This document shows positions 47,241-58,683 of a DNA stretch of 64,000 nucleotides, in pieces. The stretch spans positions 124,001 through 188,000 of the forward strand of contig JANSYI010000007.1 of NCBI GenBank assembly GCA_024742475.1, written 5' to 3'. The DNA comes from a bacterium. Lineage in GTDB: Bacteria; Myxococcota_A; Polyangia; Nannocystales; Nannocystaceae. Every line of letters starts with the position of its first letter. Position 1 is the stretch's first letter. Made by a program: the position numbers and the translations under genes. The notes beneath the pieces are model-generated. The model made no database searches. It was not told the origin of the DNA and saw only the letters and a list, made by a program, of their open reading frames with translations.

Positions 47241-48550
47241 CCATGCGCAACGGATCGACCTGGGCCCTGGTGTGGACCATCCTGTTCTCGCTCGTCGCGG
47301 CAGCCTCCGCCGGCCCCAAGGAGAAGCCCACGACCACGGCTCCCATGGGCCGCACCCCGACCATGGTCGGGGGCGGCAACGGCCCGCGCGAGCGCGCCAA
47401 CGTGCCCACCACGGTCGGCGTCATGCACGGTCCCACGCGCCGCGGATCGGCCGTCTACCCCCTGCAGACGATTCCGATCTCGTTCAACCACGGCCAGCAC
47501 CTGAAGATCGGCATGGACTGCGTGCAGTGCCACACCGACATCGACGGGTCGCGACGCGCCGCCGACAACAACTTTCCTCGCGGCAAGGTCTGCGACACCT
47601 GCCACGGTCCTCAGCATCCCAAGCCGCGCACCGAGCCGGCCAAGTGCTCGCTGTGCCACACCAAGGTCGACACCGTCGGCGGCAAGCAGCGAGTCACCGC
47701 GGGCCTGCGCGCCCCCAAGCCGCTGCTCAAGTTCAACCACGCTCTGCATGACAAGGCCGGGTCCGACTGCGAGGACTGCCACGGCGACATGAGCCGCGTC
47801 CGCCTGGCCACCGTCTTGCAGCTGCCCGACGAGCAGAGCTGCCTGGAATGCCACGACGGCATCGGCGCCACCGATGCCTGCAGCGCGTGTCACCCGACCC
47901 AGTCCTCGGGCAAGCTGCAGACCCGGGCGATCGATGATCGCAGCATGCCCGCGCTCATCCCCAAGGCCGACAACAGCTGGGGCGCTGCTCATGATCTGGC
48001 CTTCGTCGAGGATCACGCGCACATCAGCAAGGCCAACCCCACGCTGTGCCAGTCATGCCACGAGGAGTCGTTCTGCACCGACTGCCACGCCGGCGTCATT
48101 CGCCCCATGCGGATCCACAGCGGCGACTTCATCAACACCCACGCCCTCGACGCGCGCGCCCAGACCAGCAACTGCCAGTCGTGCCACCGCACCCAGAGCT
48201 TCTGTCTGGGCTGCCACGAGCGCATGGGCTTCAACGACGAGCCCGGTAGCGCGTTTGGGGTGGGGGGCTCACTGTCGTTCCACCCCGACGGGTGGGCGGG
48301 GCCTCCAGGCATGCCCCAGGGCCACGCTCACGCCGCGCAGCGCAACATGGCTGCGTGTTCGAGCTGCCACACCGAGGACAGCTGCCTGGCCTGCCACGCC
48401 ACCGCTGGCGGCGCCGTGGGGGGCCTGGGCGCCAACCCGCACGGCACTCGCTTCCGCAACTCGGCGCGCTGCAACGCCCTGGCGACCCGCAACCGCAGGG
48501 TGTGCCTCAAGTGCCACGCGCCCGGCGACCCGCAGCTCGACTGTCTGTAG
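47237..48550 (+). CDS. Thirteen-haem cytochrome c
   Basis: 437-aa periplasmic or outer-membrane multihaem cytochrome. Signal peptide: ILFSLVAAASAG. I count 13 CxxCH motifs (CVQCH, CDTCH, CSLCH, CEDCH, CLECH, CSACH, CQSCH, CTDCH, CQSCH, CLGCH, CSSCH, CLACH, CLKCH), the first about 95 residues in and the last close to the C-terminus, with many extra His residues as distal ligands (FNHGQH, FNHALHD). The ATG overlaps the barrel gene's stop (ATGA). It is likely an electron carrier; direction of electron flow is unknown. Confidence 0.9.
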   Translation: MTMRNGSTWALVWTILFSLVAAASAGPKEKPTTTAPMGRTPTMVGGGNGPRERANVPTTVGVMHGPTRRGSAVYPLQTIPISFNHGQHLKIGMDCVQCHTDIDGSRRAADNNFPRGKVCDTCHGPQHPKPRTEPAKCSLCHTKVDTVGGKQRVTAGLRAPKPLLKFNHALHDKAGSDCEDCHGDMSRVRLATVLQLPDEQSCLECHDGIGATDACSACHPTQSSGKLQTRAIDDRSMPALIPKADNSWGAAHDLAFVEDHAHISKANPTLCQSCHEESFCTDCHAGVIRPMRIHSGDFINTHALDARAQTSNCQSCHRTQSFCLGCHERMGFNDEPGSAFGVGGSLSFHPDGWAGPPGMPQGHAHAAQRNMAACSSCHTEDSCLACHATAGGAVGGLGANPHGTRFRNSARCNALATRNRRVCLKCHAPGDPQLDCL

Positions 48551-48657
48551 CGGGCCCCGCTGCAGAACCCTCATCGCCCCTGGGTTGTCCGGATCGGACA
48601 AGACTCTGACGCCTTCGGCCACTGCCGCCCGCCAGGCCGTTCGCACACGCTGTGTGC

Positions 48658-49647
48658 ATGGCCTTTGCGACCCTGACTCGGCTCCGACACTGCATCGCCA
48701 CCACGGCTCTCCTCGCGCTGGGCGCTGGGTGCGGAGACTTCACGTCCATCGACAACCCCGACCCCACCGACCTCGACCCCACCGACCTCGCGCAGATGCG
48801 GCTGGGGCACGCATTGTTCTTCGACCCGGGGCTCTCGGGCGCGGGGGATGTCTCGTGCGCGTCGTGCCACGACCCGAGCCTGATGGGGGTCGACGGCCTG
48901 CCGCGCTCGGTCGGAACCGGAGGGGCCGTCGTGGGTCGCAACGCGCCCTCGGTGTTCAACGCCGGACTCAAGGACGTGCAGTTCTGGGACGGGCGCGCAG
49001 ACTCCCTCGAAGCGCAGGTGAGCGGACCGCTGTTCGCACCCGACGAGATGGGCCAGAGCGAAGAGGGCCTGCTCGAACACGTGCGCGTCACGTGGGCCGC
49101 GCAGTTCGAGCTCGCGTTCCCAGGGGAGGACGGGCCCACCCTCGAGCAGGTCTCCGTCGCCCTCGCCGCATACGAGCGCATGTTGCCGCGACGATCTCGC
49201 TTCGACCGCTTCCTCGATGGGGATCGGGAGGCGCTCTCCCGGCGGGAACGTCGCGGCTATCGGATCTTTCGGCGCAACTGCTCGGACTGCCACGACGGAC
49301 CCGCCCTGGGGCACGGGCTGCGCAAGCTCGGTGAAAAGGTGCCGTGGCCCTCGGAGCGACGCTCCGACCTCGGGCGCTACGAGGTCACCGGGGAGCCCGA
49401 CGACACGATGGTGTTCGCCGTGCCCTCGCTGCGCAACGTGGCGCAGACCGGACCCTGGTTTCACGATGGCAGCGTCGAGACGCTCGAAGAGGCGGTGCGG
49501 CTGATGGCGCGGCACCAAGTCGACCGGCGTTTCACCGGACCGCAGACGCGGGCCATCGTCGCGTTCTTGGGCTCGCTCACCGCCCAAGACGTGCAGCCGT
49601 GGGCCTACGAGGATTGGGACGGATCGGTCGAGGGCGCAGCACCCTGA
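48658..49647 (+). CDS. MauG/CcpA-type dihaem peroxidase lipoprotein
   Basis: 329-aa lipoprotein (LALGAGC lipobox) of the bacterial cytochrome c peroxidase/MauG family. It has two CxxCH sites: CASCH near residues 67-71 and CSDCH near 208-212. The family signature GHALFFDPGLSGAGDVSCASC, then SVFNAG, DGRADSLEAQ, and the C-terminal VPSLRNVAQTGPWFHDGS, are all present. ATG 48658 (GTG 48652 two codons upstream is an alternative). It is in the same orientation as the multihaem cytochrome, about 110 bp away. Its last 43 nt overlap the convergent AraC-type gene. Confidence 0.9.
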   Translation: MAFATLTRLRHCIATTALLALGAGCGDFTSIDNPDPTDLDPTDLAQMRLGHALFFDPGLSGAGDVSCASCHDPSLMGVDGLPRSVGTGGAVVGRNAPSVFNAGLKDVQFWDGRADSLEAQVSGPLFAPDEMGQSEEGLLEHVRVTWAAQFELAFPGEDGPTLEQVSVALAAYERMLPRRSRFDRFLDGDREALSRRERRGYRIFRRNCSDCHDGPALGHGLRKLGEKVPWPSERRSDLGRYEVTGEPDDTMVFAVPSLRNVAQTGPWFHDGSVETLEEAVRLMARHQVDRRFTGPQTRAIVAFLGSLTAQDVQPWAYEDWDGSVEGAAP

Positions 49648-50645
49648 CGGCGATAGGCCGCCGGCGTCATGCCGAACCAGCGCCGGAACGCCCGGTAGAA
49701 CGATGCTTGGTCGCGGTAGCCGAGCAAGAACGCCACCTCGGCCTGCGACACGGTCTCATCGCGCAGCAGGGCGGTCGCGCGCTGTCGGCGAACCGCCGAG
49801 AGCAGCGCTGAGAAGGTCTCGTCGTCCTCCTCGAGCCGGCGGGCCAGCGACCGGGCGCCGACCCCCAGCGCGCGCGCGACCGTCTCGGCCGTCGGCGTGC
49901 CGTCCGAGAGTCGCTGCTCGATCATCGCGCGCACCCGGTGGGCCCACCCCAGCTCGCTCTGCTCGGGCGCCTGACGCTGCAGGATGCCGTGAAAGTAGGT
50001 CGACAGCTCGAGGTCGTGCGAGGGCAGGGGCCGCACCGCGAGCGCGGCCGGAATGACGATGGCGGCCTTGTCGTGTCCGGCCTCGATCGGCGCCTTCGCG
50101 AACGCCTCCCAGGGCGCTCGATGCTGCTCGGGGAGCTCGGCGCGGCGAGAGCGAAGGCTGTGCACGGGGGCATCGGGCCCGAGCAGCGTGCGAATCAGCT
50201 GCACGGCGACGAGCGCCGCGTAGTCGGAGAGCAGCATCGAGCCGAGCGTCGGCGGGCCAAAGCGCGTCTCCTCGATGCACACCGTCTCGCCCTCGAGCTT
50301 GGCGTCGTAGCGCGCGGTCCGGTTCGTGAGCTCCTGGTAGCGGCCGTGGCGGGCCATCGCTTCGCCGAGGAACGCCGCCGTCTTGCACGCCAGGCCCACC
50401 ACGCCGAGGCTGTTGGCGGTGTGGCGCGAGACCGCGTCGAGCACGAACTCCGCGAAGCCCGGCCGCGTCGCCATCCAGTCCATATGCGCGTACGTCGAGG
50501 CTCCCGAGACCGTCGCGCCGTCTTGGGCGATGTGTGCCGCGGTCCATCCCAGCCGCGCCTCGAGCTCCGCCTCGGTCACGCCAGCGGCGAGCGACGCCTC
50601 GTAGGCGGGCCGCACGTTGCAGACGTCGATGTCGAGCTCGGCCAC
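49605..50645 (-). CDS. AraC-family regulator with OruR-like N-terminal domain
   Basis: 346-aa transcription factor. The N-terminal half resembles the Arabinose_bd/OruR-type ligand domain (YAHMDWMATRPGF, LGVVGLACKTAAFLGEA). The C-terminal about 95 residues form the double helix-turn-helix of AraC: TAETVARALGVGARSLARRL, and SQAEVAFLLGYRDQASFYRAFRRWFGMTPAAYR. GTG start at 50645. It lies between the peroxidase gene, which it overlaps convergently, and a cupin gene. Its regulon cannot be inferred beyond proximity. Confidence 0.88.
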   Translation of the reverse strand: MAELDIDVCNVRPAYEASLAAGVTEAELEARLGWTAAHIAQDGATVSGASTYAHMDWMATRPGFAEFVLDAVSRHTANSLGVVGLACKTAAFLGEAMARHGRYQELTNRTARYDAKLEGETVCIEETRFGPPTLGSMLLSDYAALVAVQLIRTLLGPDAPVHSLRSRRAELPEQHRAPWEAFAKAPIEAGHDKAAIVIPAALAVRPLPSHDLELSTYFHGILQRQAPEQSELGWAHRVRAMIEQRLSDGTPTAETVARALGVGARSLARRLEEDDETFSALLSAVRRQRATALLRDETVSQAEVAFLLGYRDQASFYRAFRRWFGMTPAAYRRQGAAPSTDPSQSS

Positions 50646-50690
50646 CGGGCGTCAGCGTCCTTCGTCGGCGTGCGGGCGTCGGCTCCGGCC

Positions 50691-51143
50691 TCAGACCTGG
50701 GTGTAGACCGTGAAGATTTCGACCTCGGTCATCGCGATCAACCGATAGCGGTTGGCGGGATCGATGAGCAGCGGGCCCGCGGGCATCAGCTCGACCCGGT
50801 CGACCTCGTTGCCGTCGTCCACCTCGAGCACGGCGCGACCTCCGGTGAGCATCACGTGCATGTCGCGTCGGTTCTGCGTCGCCACCGGCACGCTCTTGCC
50901 CTCCTTGACCCGCAGCACCGTCGTCACGAACCCATCGCCCTTGGCCCAGACGAAGGCGCCGCCGAACGTCTTGGGCGTGAACGGAGGGCCGAAGTCGTCG
51001 GCCTCGGGCTCCGCGTCGGCCGTGTCGCCATCGTCGCCGCTGTGCGCGTCGGCGGTCGGCGGCGTGGCTGCCGAAGTGTCGGCGGAGGGCTCGGCGGAGG
51101 GGTCCGCAGCGGTGCTGGCCGCGGGCTGCTCAGGCTCGGACAT
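50691..51143 (-). CDS. Cupin-domain protein
   Basis: 150-aa protein: an Ala/Asp/Ser-rich N-terminal half of low complexity (about 1-60), followed by a cupin fold (FVWAKGDGFVTTVLRVKEGKSVP, DMHVMLTGGRAVLEVDDGNEVDRVELMPAGPLLI, ANRYRLIAMTEVEIFTVYT). Metal ligands are not clear: the usual HxH pair is reduced, so it may be a non-metal cupin. ATG at 51143; a longer frame from 51176 is less likely. Confidence 0.72.
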   Translation of the reverse strand: MSEPEQPAASTAADPSAEPSADTSAATPPTADAHSGDDGDTADAEPEADDFGPPFTPKTFGGAFVWAKGDGFVTTVLRVKEGKSVPVATQNRRDMHVMLTGGRAVLEVDDGNEVDRVELMPAGPLLIDPANRYRLIAMTEVEIFTVYTQV

Positions 51144-51203
51144 TGCAGGGAGGGTATCACGCTCGGCCGAGGCCAACCGCCGCGTCCGGTGGGGTTGCGT
51201 CGG

Positions 51204-52253
51204 TCAGCCGCCGGGTTTCTGAACGCCAGGCTTCTGCGGCTTGACGGGCGCTCCGCCGCCGGAGGGCTTGGCCGGCTTGGCCGCCGTGCCGCCGCCCTCG
51301 TTGCCCCCGTCGAGGGACTTCGCCTCGCCGGCCTCGACCGTTGGTGTCTCGCCTGCGCCGGCCTTGGGCTTGAGCGAGTCGCCGCCGGTGCGCTCGGGGG
51401 CGGAGGTCGCCGGCTTGGGGGTGTCCCTCGGCGCGCCCTCTTCGCCTTCGCTGCCCTCGGCGCCCTCGTCGACGAACTCCTCCGTCCCGGCGCCGGGCAT
51501 GTCGGCGGGCGCGGTGTTCTCCTTGCGGATCGCCTCGGCCTCGCGAGCGCGTCGGGCCGCGTCGTGGTCCCACTGATCGACCCGGCCGTCCCCGTTGACG
51601 TCGTAGCCGATGCGGTCGACGCGACCGGCGACGTAGTAGGCGAACATGTCGGCGCGGCCGTCTCCGTCGCGGTCGGTCTCGATGCGAAGCAGTCGGCCCT
51701 TGTCGTAGCGGCGCCAGGCGTCGACGAACCCATCGCGGTTGGTGTCCTGCTCGTCGAGCACCAGCTTGCCGTCGCGAAACGTGCGGCCGATGTCGATGCG
51801 ACCGTCGTAGTCGAGGTCGAACTGCTCCCGCACGAGCACGCCCTTTTCGTCGTAGTGGAAGTATGCGTCGTGGCGGCCGTCGAAGTTGAAGTCGGCCTGG
51901 CGGCAGCTGAGCGTGATGCCGTCGCTCCCGTACAGGGACACCAGGTCGGAGCGCCCGTCCTGGTTGAGGTCGCGCTGGTCGGCGCGCTGGCCCTTGACCG
52001 CGCAGCGCAGGTCGTCGACCCGCAAGGCCTTGAGGTTGGGGTTGGCGCCCTGCGGCGCAGATTGCGAGTCTTCGTTCGACTCGTCGGGCGCGTTGGTCTG
52101 CTCCGCGTCGCTCTTGGCCTTGGCGGCGCAGCCGGAGCCGGCGCCGAGGCTCAGCAGCAGCGCGGGGACCACCCCCAGCGCCGAAACGCGCCACGCACCG
52201 GATTGGGTGGAGATCCGGGCAGGGCAGGGGGCGGAGAACCGGCGAAAGCGCAC
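51204..52253 (-). CDS. Lipoprotein with six calcium-loop repeats
   Basis: 349-aa exported protein. The signal ends LSLGAGSGC (lipobox). The middle carries six dockerin/EF-hand-like loops with the pattern Dx[ND]xDGxxD: DLNQDGRSD, DFNFDGRHD, DLDYDGRID, DTNRDGFVD, DRDGDGRAD and DVNGDGRVD, spaced 24-26 residues, each followed by a strand with aromatic residues. The C-terminal third is a Pro/Gly/Ala/Lys/Glu-rich tail. Probably a calcium-stabilised surface protein. The start may be one of the later in-frame GTGs. Divergent from lepA. Confidence 0.78.
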   Translation of the reverse strand: MRFRRFSAPCPARISTQSGAWRVSALGVVPALLLSLGAGSGCAAKAKSDAEQTNAPDESNEDSQSAPQGANPNLKALRVDDLRCAVKGQRADQRDLNQDGRSDLVSLYGSDGITLSCRQADFNFDGRHDAYFHYDEKGVLVREQFDLDYDGRIDIGRTFRDGKLVLDEQDTNRDGFVDAWRRYDKGRLLRIETDRDGDGRADMFAYYVAGRVDRIGYDVNGDGRVDQWDHDAARRAREAEAIRKENTAPADMPGAGTEEFVDEGAEGSEGEEGAPRDTPKPATSAPERTGGDSLKPKAGAGETPTVEAGEAKSLDGGNEGGGTAAKPAKPSGGGAPVKPQKPGVQKPGG

Positions 52254-52349
52254 GAACGAACTGTAGATGGATGCAGAAGCGTCGGCAAGCGAGCAGGACT
52301 ATGGTAGGGGGCCGTGCGCGGCCCTTCTTGGGCCCCCGTCTGCGACCCC

Positions 52350-54194
52350 ATGAACGCCCGCGACAAGAACCGTGCGATCGTCCCGACCGCCCCCGACAAC
52401 AGCCTCATTCGGACGTTCTGCATCATCGCGCACATCGACCACGGCAAGAGCACGCTGGCCGACCGCCTGATGGAGGCCACGGGGCTGCTCGGTGAGCGCG
52501 ACAAGCAAGACCAATACCTCGACCGCATGGACATCGAGCGGGAGCGGGGCATCACGATCAAGGCGCAGACCGTCCGCATGGCCTATACGGCCAAGGACGG
52601 CAAGACCTACGAGTTCAACCTCATCGACACGCCCGGACACGTCGACTTCGGCTACGAGGTCTCCCGCAGTCTCAAGGCGTGTGAGGGCGCGCTGCTCGTG
52701 GTCGACGCCGCGCAGGGCGTCGAGGCGCAGACGCTGGCCAACGTCTACATGGCCATCGACAACGACCTGGAGATCATTCCGGTCATCAACAAGATCGACC
52801 TGCCCTCGGCCGACCCCGACCGTGTGGCTGAGGAGATCGAGCAGATGGTCGGTCTCGACGCGCTCGACGCCATCCCCTGCAGCGCCAAGAGCGGCCTGGG
52901 CATGGAGGACATCCTCGAGGCGATCGTCGAAAAGGTGCCGCCGCCCACCGACGACCGTGAGGGCCCGCTGCGGGCGCTCGTGGTCGACAGCTGGTGGGAC
53001 TCCTACCGCGGCGTCATCTCGATCGTGCGGGTGTTCTCGGGGCGCCTGAAGCCGGGCATGGACGTCAAGATGATGTCCAACGACAGCGTGCACGACGTGC
53101 TCAGCGTCGGCGTGTTCGCGCCCGACATGGTGCAGCTCGAAGAGATCGCCGCCGGCGAGGTCGGCTACCTGATCGCGGGCATGAAGGAGCTGCGCGACGC
53201 CAAGGTCGGCGACACCATCGTCGATGCGGCCGACCCCAACCCCGAAGCTCTCGAGGGCTTTCAAGACGTCGTCCCCATGGTCTTCGCGGGCGTCTTTCCC
53301 ACCGACAACGCCGACTACCCGACGCTGCGCGACTCGCTGGGCAAGCTCACCCTCAACGACGCCGCGGTCACCTACGAGCCCGAGACGTCCGAAGCGCTCG
53401 GCTTCGGCTTCCGCCTGGGCTTCTTGGGCCTGCTGCACATGGAGATCATCCAAGAGCGGCTCGAGCGGGAGTACAACCTCGACCTCATCACCACCGCGCC
53501 CAGCGTGATGTACCAGGTCCACCTCAAGGACGGCACGATGGTCGAGGTCGACAACCCTGCGCGCTTCCCCGAGTTGGGCGCCTACGAGTACATCGAGGAG
53601 CCGATCATCGTCGGGCGCATCCAGGTGCCCCAAGAGCACGTGGGCGTGGTCATCAAGCTCTGCGAGGAGCGGCGCGGCACGCAAAAGGACCTCACCTATC
53701 TCACCGAGACCCGCATGCAGCTGACCTACGAGCTGCCGCTGGCCGAGGTGGTCTTCGGCTTCTTCGACCAGCTCAAGAGCCGCAGCCGCGGCTACGCCAG
53801 CCTCGACTACGAGCCCGGCGGCTACCGACGCGCCGACCTGGTCCGCCTCGACCTGCTGGTCAACGGCGAGCACGTCGACGCGCTCAGCCTCATCACGCAC
53901 CGCGACACCGCCTTCTACCGGGGCCGAGATCTGTGCGTGAAGATGAAAGAACTGGTGCCCCGCCAGCAGTTCGAGGTCGCCATTCAGGCCGCCATCGGCA
54001 CCCGGGTCATCGCCCGGACCACGGTCAAGGCCATGCGCAAGAACGTCACCGCCAAGTGCTACGGCGGGGACATCAGCCGAAAACGCAAACTTCTCGAGAA
54101 ACAGAAGAAGGGGAAGAAGCGTCTGAAGGCCATCGGGAACGTCGAGATCCCTCAATCCGCATTTCACGCCGTCCTCAGCCTGGACGGAGACTGA
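52350..54194 (+). CDS. lepA: Elongation factor 4 (LepA), ribosomal back-translocase
   Basis: 614-aa translational GTPase. G1 is AHIDHGKST, switch/G2 [13 protein letters not shown] [13 protein letters not shown]3 DTPGHVD and G4 NKIDLP. The LepA-specific C-terminal domain is present ([17 protein letters not shown], then [33 protein letters not shown] split over the end). ATG at 52350 gives the standard N-terminus; upstream codons in the same frame (from 52314) are not conserved. The signal peptidase gene follows 39 bp downstream, the classic lepA-lepB order. Confidence 0.96.
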   Translation: MNARDKNRAIVPTAPDNSLIRTFCIIAHIDHGKSTLADRLMEATGLLGERDKQDQYLDRMDIERERGITIKAQTVRMAYTAKDGKTYEFNLIDTPGHVDFGYEVSRSLKACEGALLVVDAAQGVEAQTLANVYMAIDNDLEIIPVINKIDLPSADPDRVAEEIEQMVGLDALDAIPCSAKSGLGMEDILEAIVEKVPPPTDDREGPLRALVVDSWWDSYRGVISIVRVFSGRLKPGMDVKMMSNDSVHDVLSVGVFAPDMVQLEEIAAGEVGYLIAGMKELRDAKVGDTIVDAADPNPEALEGFQDVVPMVFAGVFPTDNADYPTLRDSLGKLTLNDAAVTYEPETSEALGFGFRLGFLGLLHMEIIQERLEREYNLDLITTAPSVMYQVHLKDGTMVEVDNPARFPELGAYEYIEEPIIVGRIQVPQEHVGVVIKLCEERRGTQKDLTYLTETRMQLTYELPLAEVVFGFFDQLKSRSRGYASLDYEPGGYRRADLVRLDLLVNGEHVDALSLITHRDTAFYRGRDLCVKMKELVPRQQFEVAIQAAIGTRVIARTTVKAMRKNVTAKCYGGDISRKRKLLEKQKKGKKRLKAIGNVEIPQSAFHAVLSLDGD

Positions 54195-54233
54195 CCCCAT
54201 CGGCCCGCCTGGGCTACAGTTGGCAGCACCGCC

Positions 54234-56570
54234 TTGTCCGAGTCCGCCCCCTCCGAAGAGTCGCAGAAGCCGCGCTCGGCCCGCCAAGTGCGGTCGGCGG
54301 CGAAGATCCTGTCCAAGGAGGCCAAGAAGATCCTGGCCAAACACGCCTCGCGCATCGCCGAGGTGCCCGCGCAGGACATGCGAGACAGCCTCGCCGAGCT
54401 CGACCGCCTCCGCGAGGAGAACGACCCCGCCAAGGTCGCAGCGCTCGAGGAGGAGGCCGAGCGGCTCGACGACCTGCTGCACCAGCACGCCTCCTTCGCT
54501 CGCAAGAGCGCCTTGCGAGAGACGCTGGAGAACATCGGCATCGCCGTGATGGTCGCGCTCGGGCTGCGCTCGTGCGTGTACGAGCCGTTCAAGATCCCCA
54601 GCGAGTCGATGCTGCCCACCCTGCGCACCGGCGATCACATCTTCGTCAACAAGTTCAGCTACGGGATCCAGGTCCCCTTCACCAGCACGGTGGTCGCCCC
54701 GTTCCTCGGCGACATCGAGCGTGGCGACGTGGTGGTGTTTCGCTACCCCCTCGATCCCAGCGAGGACTTCATCAAGCGCGTCATCGGCCTGCCCGGCGAC
54801 AAGGTCCGCGTGATGGGGCGCATCGTGTCGATCAAGCGCGCCGGAGAGGACGCGTTCGAGGTGCTGCAGCGCGCCCCGCTCGATCAGAAGTGCCACGACG
54901 ACGCGTCGGGGCGCACGCTCACCGGCTGCCAGCTCTTCGAGGAGACCCTCGGGGACAAGACCTACGTCGTCCGCTACCTGACCACGCTGACCGAGCGCAA
55001 CGACTTCCTCCCCAAGGCCGAGACGTTCTCGGTGCCCGAGGGGCACATCCTGGTGATGGGTGACAACCGCAACCAGTCGCACGACAGCACGCAGTGGACC
55101 GTCGAGGTCGAGGCCGTCGACGCGGCAGCGGTGCTCAGCGACAAGGACCTGCGCGACCTCACCGACGAGAAGCTCTTCACGCTCAGTCATCCCAAGGACC
55201 ACGAACTCTCCGATGCCAGCCACGACAGCATCGTGTGGATGGCGACGCATCGCAGCCGTGCGCACGACCTGACGCTCTCGCTGTGGCGCTCGCCCCAGCT
55301 GGGCACCGAGGCGACCTGGTCGGCCCTCGCCGCGCGGGTCGACGGCGCGCAGGAGTCGACGGTCGCCGCGCTGGTCGACGGCAAACCGGTGCCCAAGGGT
55401 GACGCGCTCGCCCGCACGCTCGAGGTCGGCGCGTCGATCGACCGCCTCGTCGTCGGCCGCACCGAGGACGGTTGGAACGCCGTCGCTTTGCTCGAAGAGG
55501 ATGACACCGTCGTGCAGCTCGAGTGCGGCCGCAAGGTCTGCAAGAACTCTGGCCGCCTCGCCGCCCGCCTCACCGAGGTCATCGCGGCCTATCGCGAGAC
55601 GCCCGAGAAGGCCACCCGCGAGCTGCTGCCGCGGCCCAAGGGCGTCGAATACGGCAACCGGTGGACGGGGCGCAGCGACGTGCGCGACCACTTCTACGAG
55701 CGGCAGTACCAGCGCACCGGCACCGAGGGCCCGCGCGGGCTCGCCCGTCTGCGGGTGTTTCGCAAGCCCAAGCAGAGCGTCGACATGCTGCAGGATGCGG
55801 CGCTTCGCGAGGTCGGCACATCCGCGGCCGAGGCACCGCTGGCGCCCGCGCTCGGCGAGCGTGCGTGGCTCGTCACGGGCGAGGACGCGTACACCGTGGT
55901 GCTCACCGACGACGTGCGAGACATGGTCGTGGTGCTCGACTGCGGCAAGGACATCTGCGGCACCGCCGAGCAGGCACAGGGCCTGGGCAAGGTCGTCCTC
56001 GACCGCGTGCCCAAGGCGTCCAGCGATCGCCGGCAGCTGCGCAAGATGCTTCGCGACGAGGACCTCGGGGCCATGCTGGGGCAGACGGGGCACGACACCG
56101 GGGTCACCGACCTCAAGGTGCTGCAGCCCCCGCGTAACCCCTTCGACCGCACCCGGCTCGAAGCGACCGTGCAGGGCAAGGACCACAGCCTGGAGCTCGA
56201 GGTCTGGCATCAGCCCGAGGAGGGCCTGGCCGCCAAAGTGACGGCCATCGCGGGCCCGCTCGACCTCTCGGGCAACGAGGCCGTCGGAGAGCACGGGCAT
56301 GCGGGCGAGGACGAGGAGGCGTACCACCACGTCTTCGCGGTGCCGGGCTCCGAGTCGGTCATCCGCCTGCGGTGCCGCAAGGGCCTGTGTGAAGAGGCCG
56401 ACGTCGCTTTGGCGCTGGCTCGCCGCGCCGCGGACGAGGCCAAGGACCCCGACAACTTCATCGACCCCGACGCCCGCCGGCCCAAGCCGTTCGTGCCGAT
56501 CGGCAACGTCAAGGGGCGCGCCGACGTCATCTGGCTGCCCTTCGAGCGCTTCTGGCTGAAGGTCCGCTGA
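54234..56570 (+). CDS. lepB: Signal peptidase I with large three-repeat insertion
   Basis: 778-aa protein. Residues 1-95 are charged helices or coiled coil, followed by one membrane segment (about 98-113). The SPase I boxes follow: box B PSESMLPTL with Ser125, box C/D KRVIGLPGDKV with Lys181, and GDNRNQSHDS at 276-285. In normal enzymes box E follows at once, but here box E (VPIGNVKGRADVIW) appears only at about 754-767. The about 470 residues between contain three repeats spaced 139 and 144 residues, each with a CxxxxC pair (431/436, 570/575, 714/719) in the context L-x-C-[GR]-[KR]-x-[ILV]-C. Start codon TTG. Ser and Lys of the catalytic dyad are intact. Confidence 0.87.
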   Translation: MSESAPSEESQKPRSARQVRSAAKILSKEAKKILAKHASRIAEVPAQDMRDSLAELDRLREENDPAKVAALEEEAERLDDLLHQHASFARKSALRETLENIGIAVMVALGLRSCVYEPFKIPSESMLPTLRTGDHIFVNKFSYGIQVPFTSTVVAPFLGDIERGDVVVFRYPLDPSEDFIKRVIGLPGDKVRVMGRIVSIKRAGEDAFEVLQRAPLDQKCHDDASGRTLTGCQLFEETLGDKTYVVRYLTTLTERNDFLPKAETFSVPEGHILVMGDNRNQSHDSTQWTVEVEAVDAAAVLSDKDLRDLTDEKLFTLSHPKDHELSDASHDSIVWMATHRSRAHDLTLSLWRSPQLGTEATWSALAARVDGAQESTVAALVDGKPVPKGDALARTLEVGASIDRLVVGRTEDGWNAVALLEEDDTVVQLECGRKVCKNSGRLAARLTEVIAAYRETPEKATRELLPRPKGVEYGNRWTGRSDVRDHFYERQYQRTGTEGPRGLARLRVFRKPKQSVDMLQDAALREVGTSAAEAPLAPALGERAWLVTGEDAYTVVLTDDVRDMVVVLDCGKDICGTAEQAQGLGKVVLDRVPKASSDRRQLRKMLRDEDLGAMLGQTGHDTGVTDLKVLQPPRNPFDRTRLEATVQGKDHSLELEVWHQPEEGLAAKVTAIAGPLDLSGNEAVGEHGHAGEDEEAYHHVFAVPGSESVIRLRCRKGLCEEADVALALARRAADEAKDPDNFIDPDARRPKPFVPIGNVKGRADVIWLPFERFWLKVR

Positions 56571-56590
56571 CGCGCGCCCCTGGGTCTCGG

Positions 56591-56597
<7 letters not shown>
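56564..56597. terminator. Bidirectional hairpin between lepB and kinase gene
   Basis: CCGCTGAC pairs perfectly with GTCAGCGG (8 bp, loop 18 nt). Both convergent TGA stop codons lie inside the stem. No U-tract. Confidence 0.45.
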
Positions 56598-58585
<1,988 letters not shown>

Positions 58586-58683
58586 CGAGTCGCGCTTGCA
58601 GTGTCGCCGATTTCGGGCCGGGCTGGGCGTGGGGATCTGGCGCACATGCGCGCGCGGTCGGAGACTTCGGTAGTCTGTGCGAC

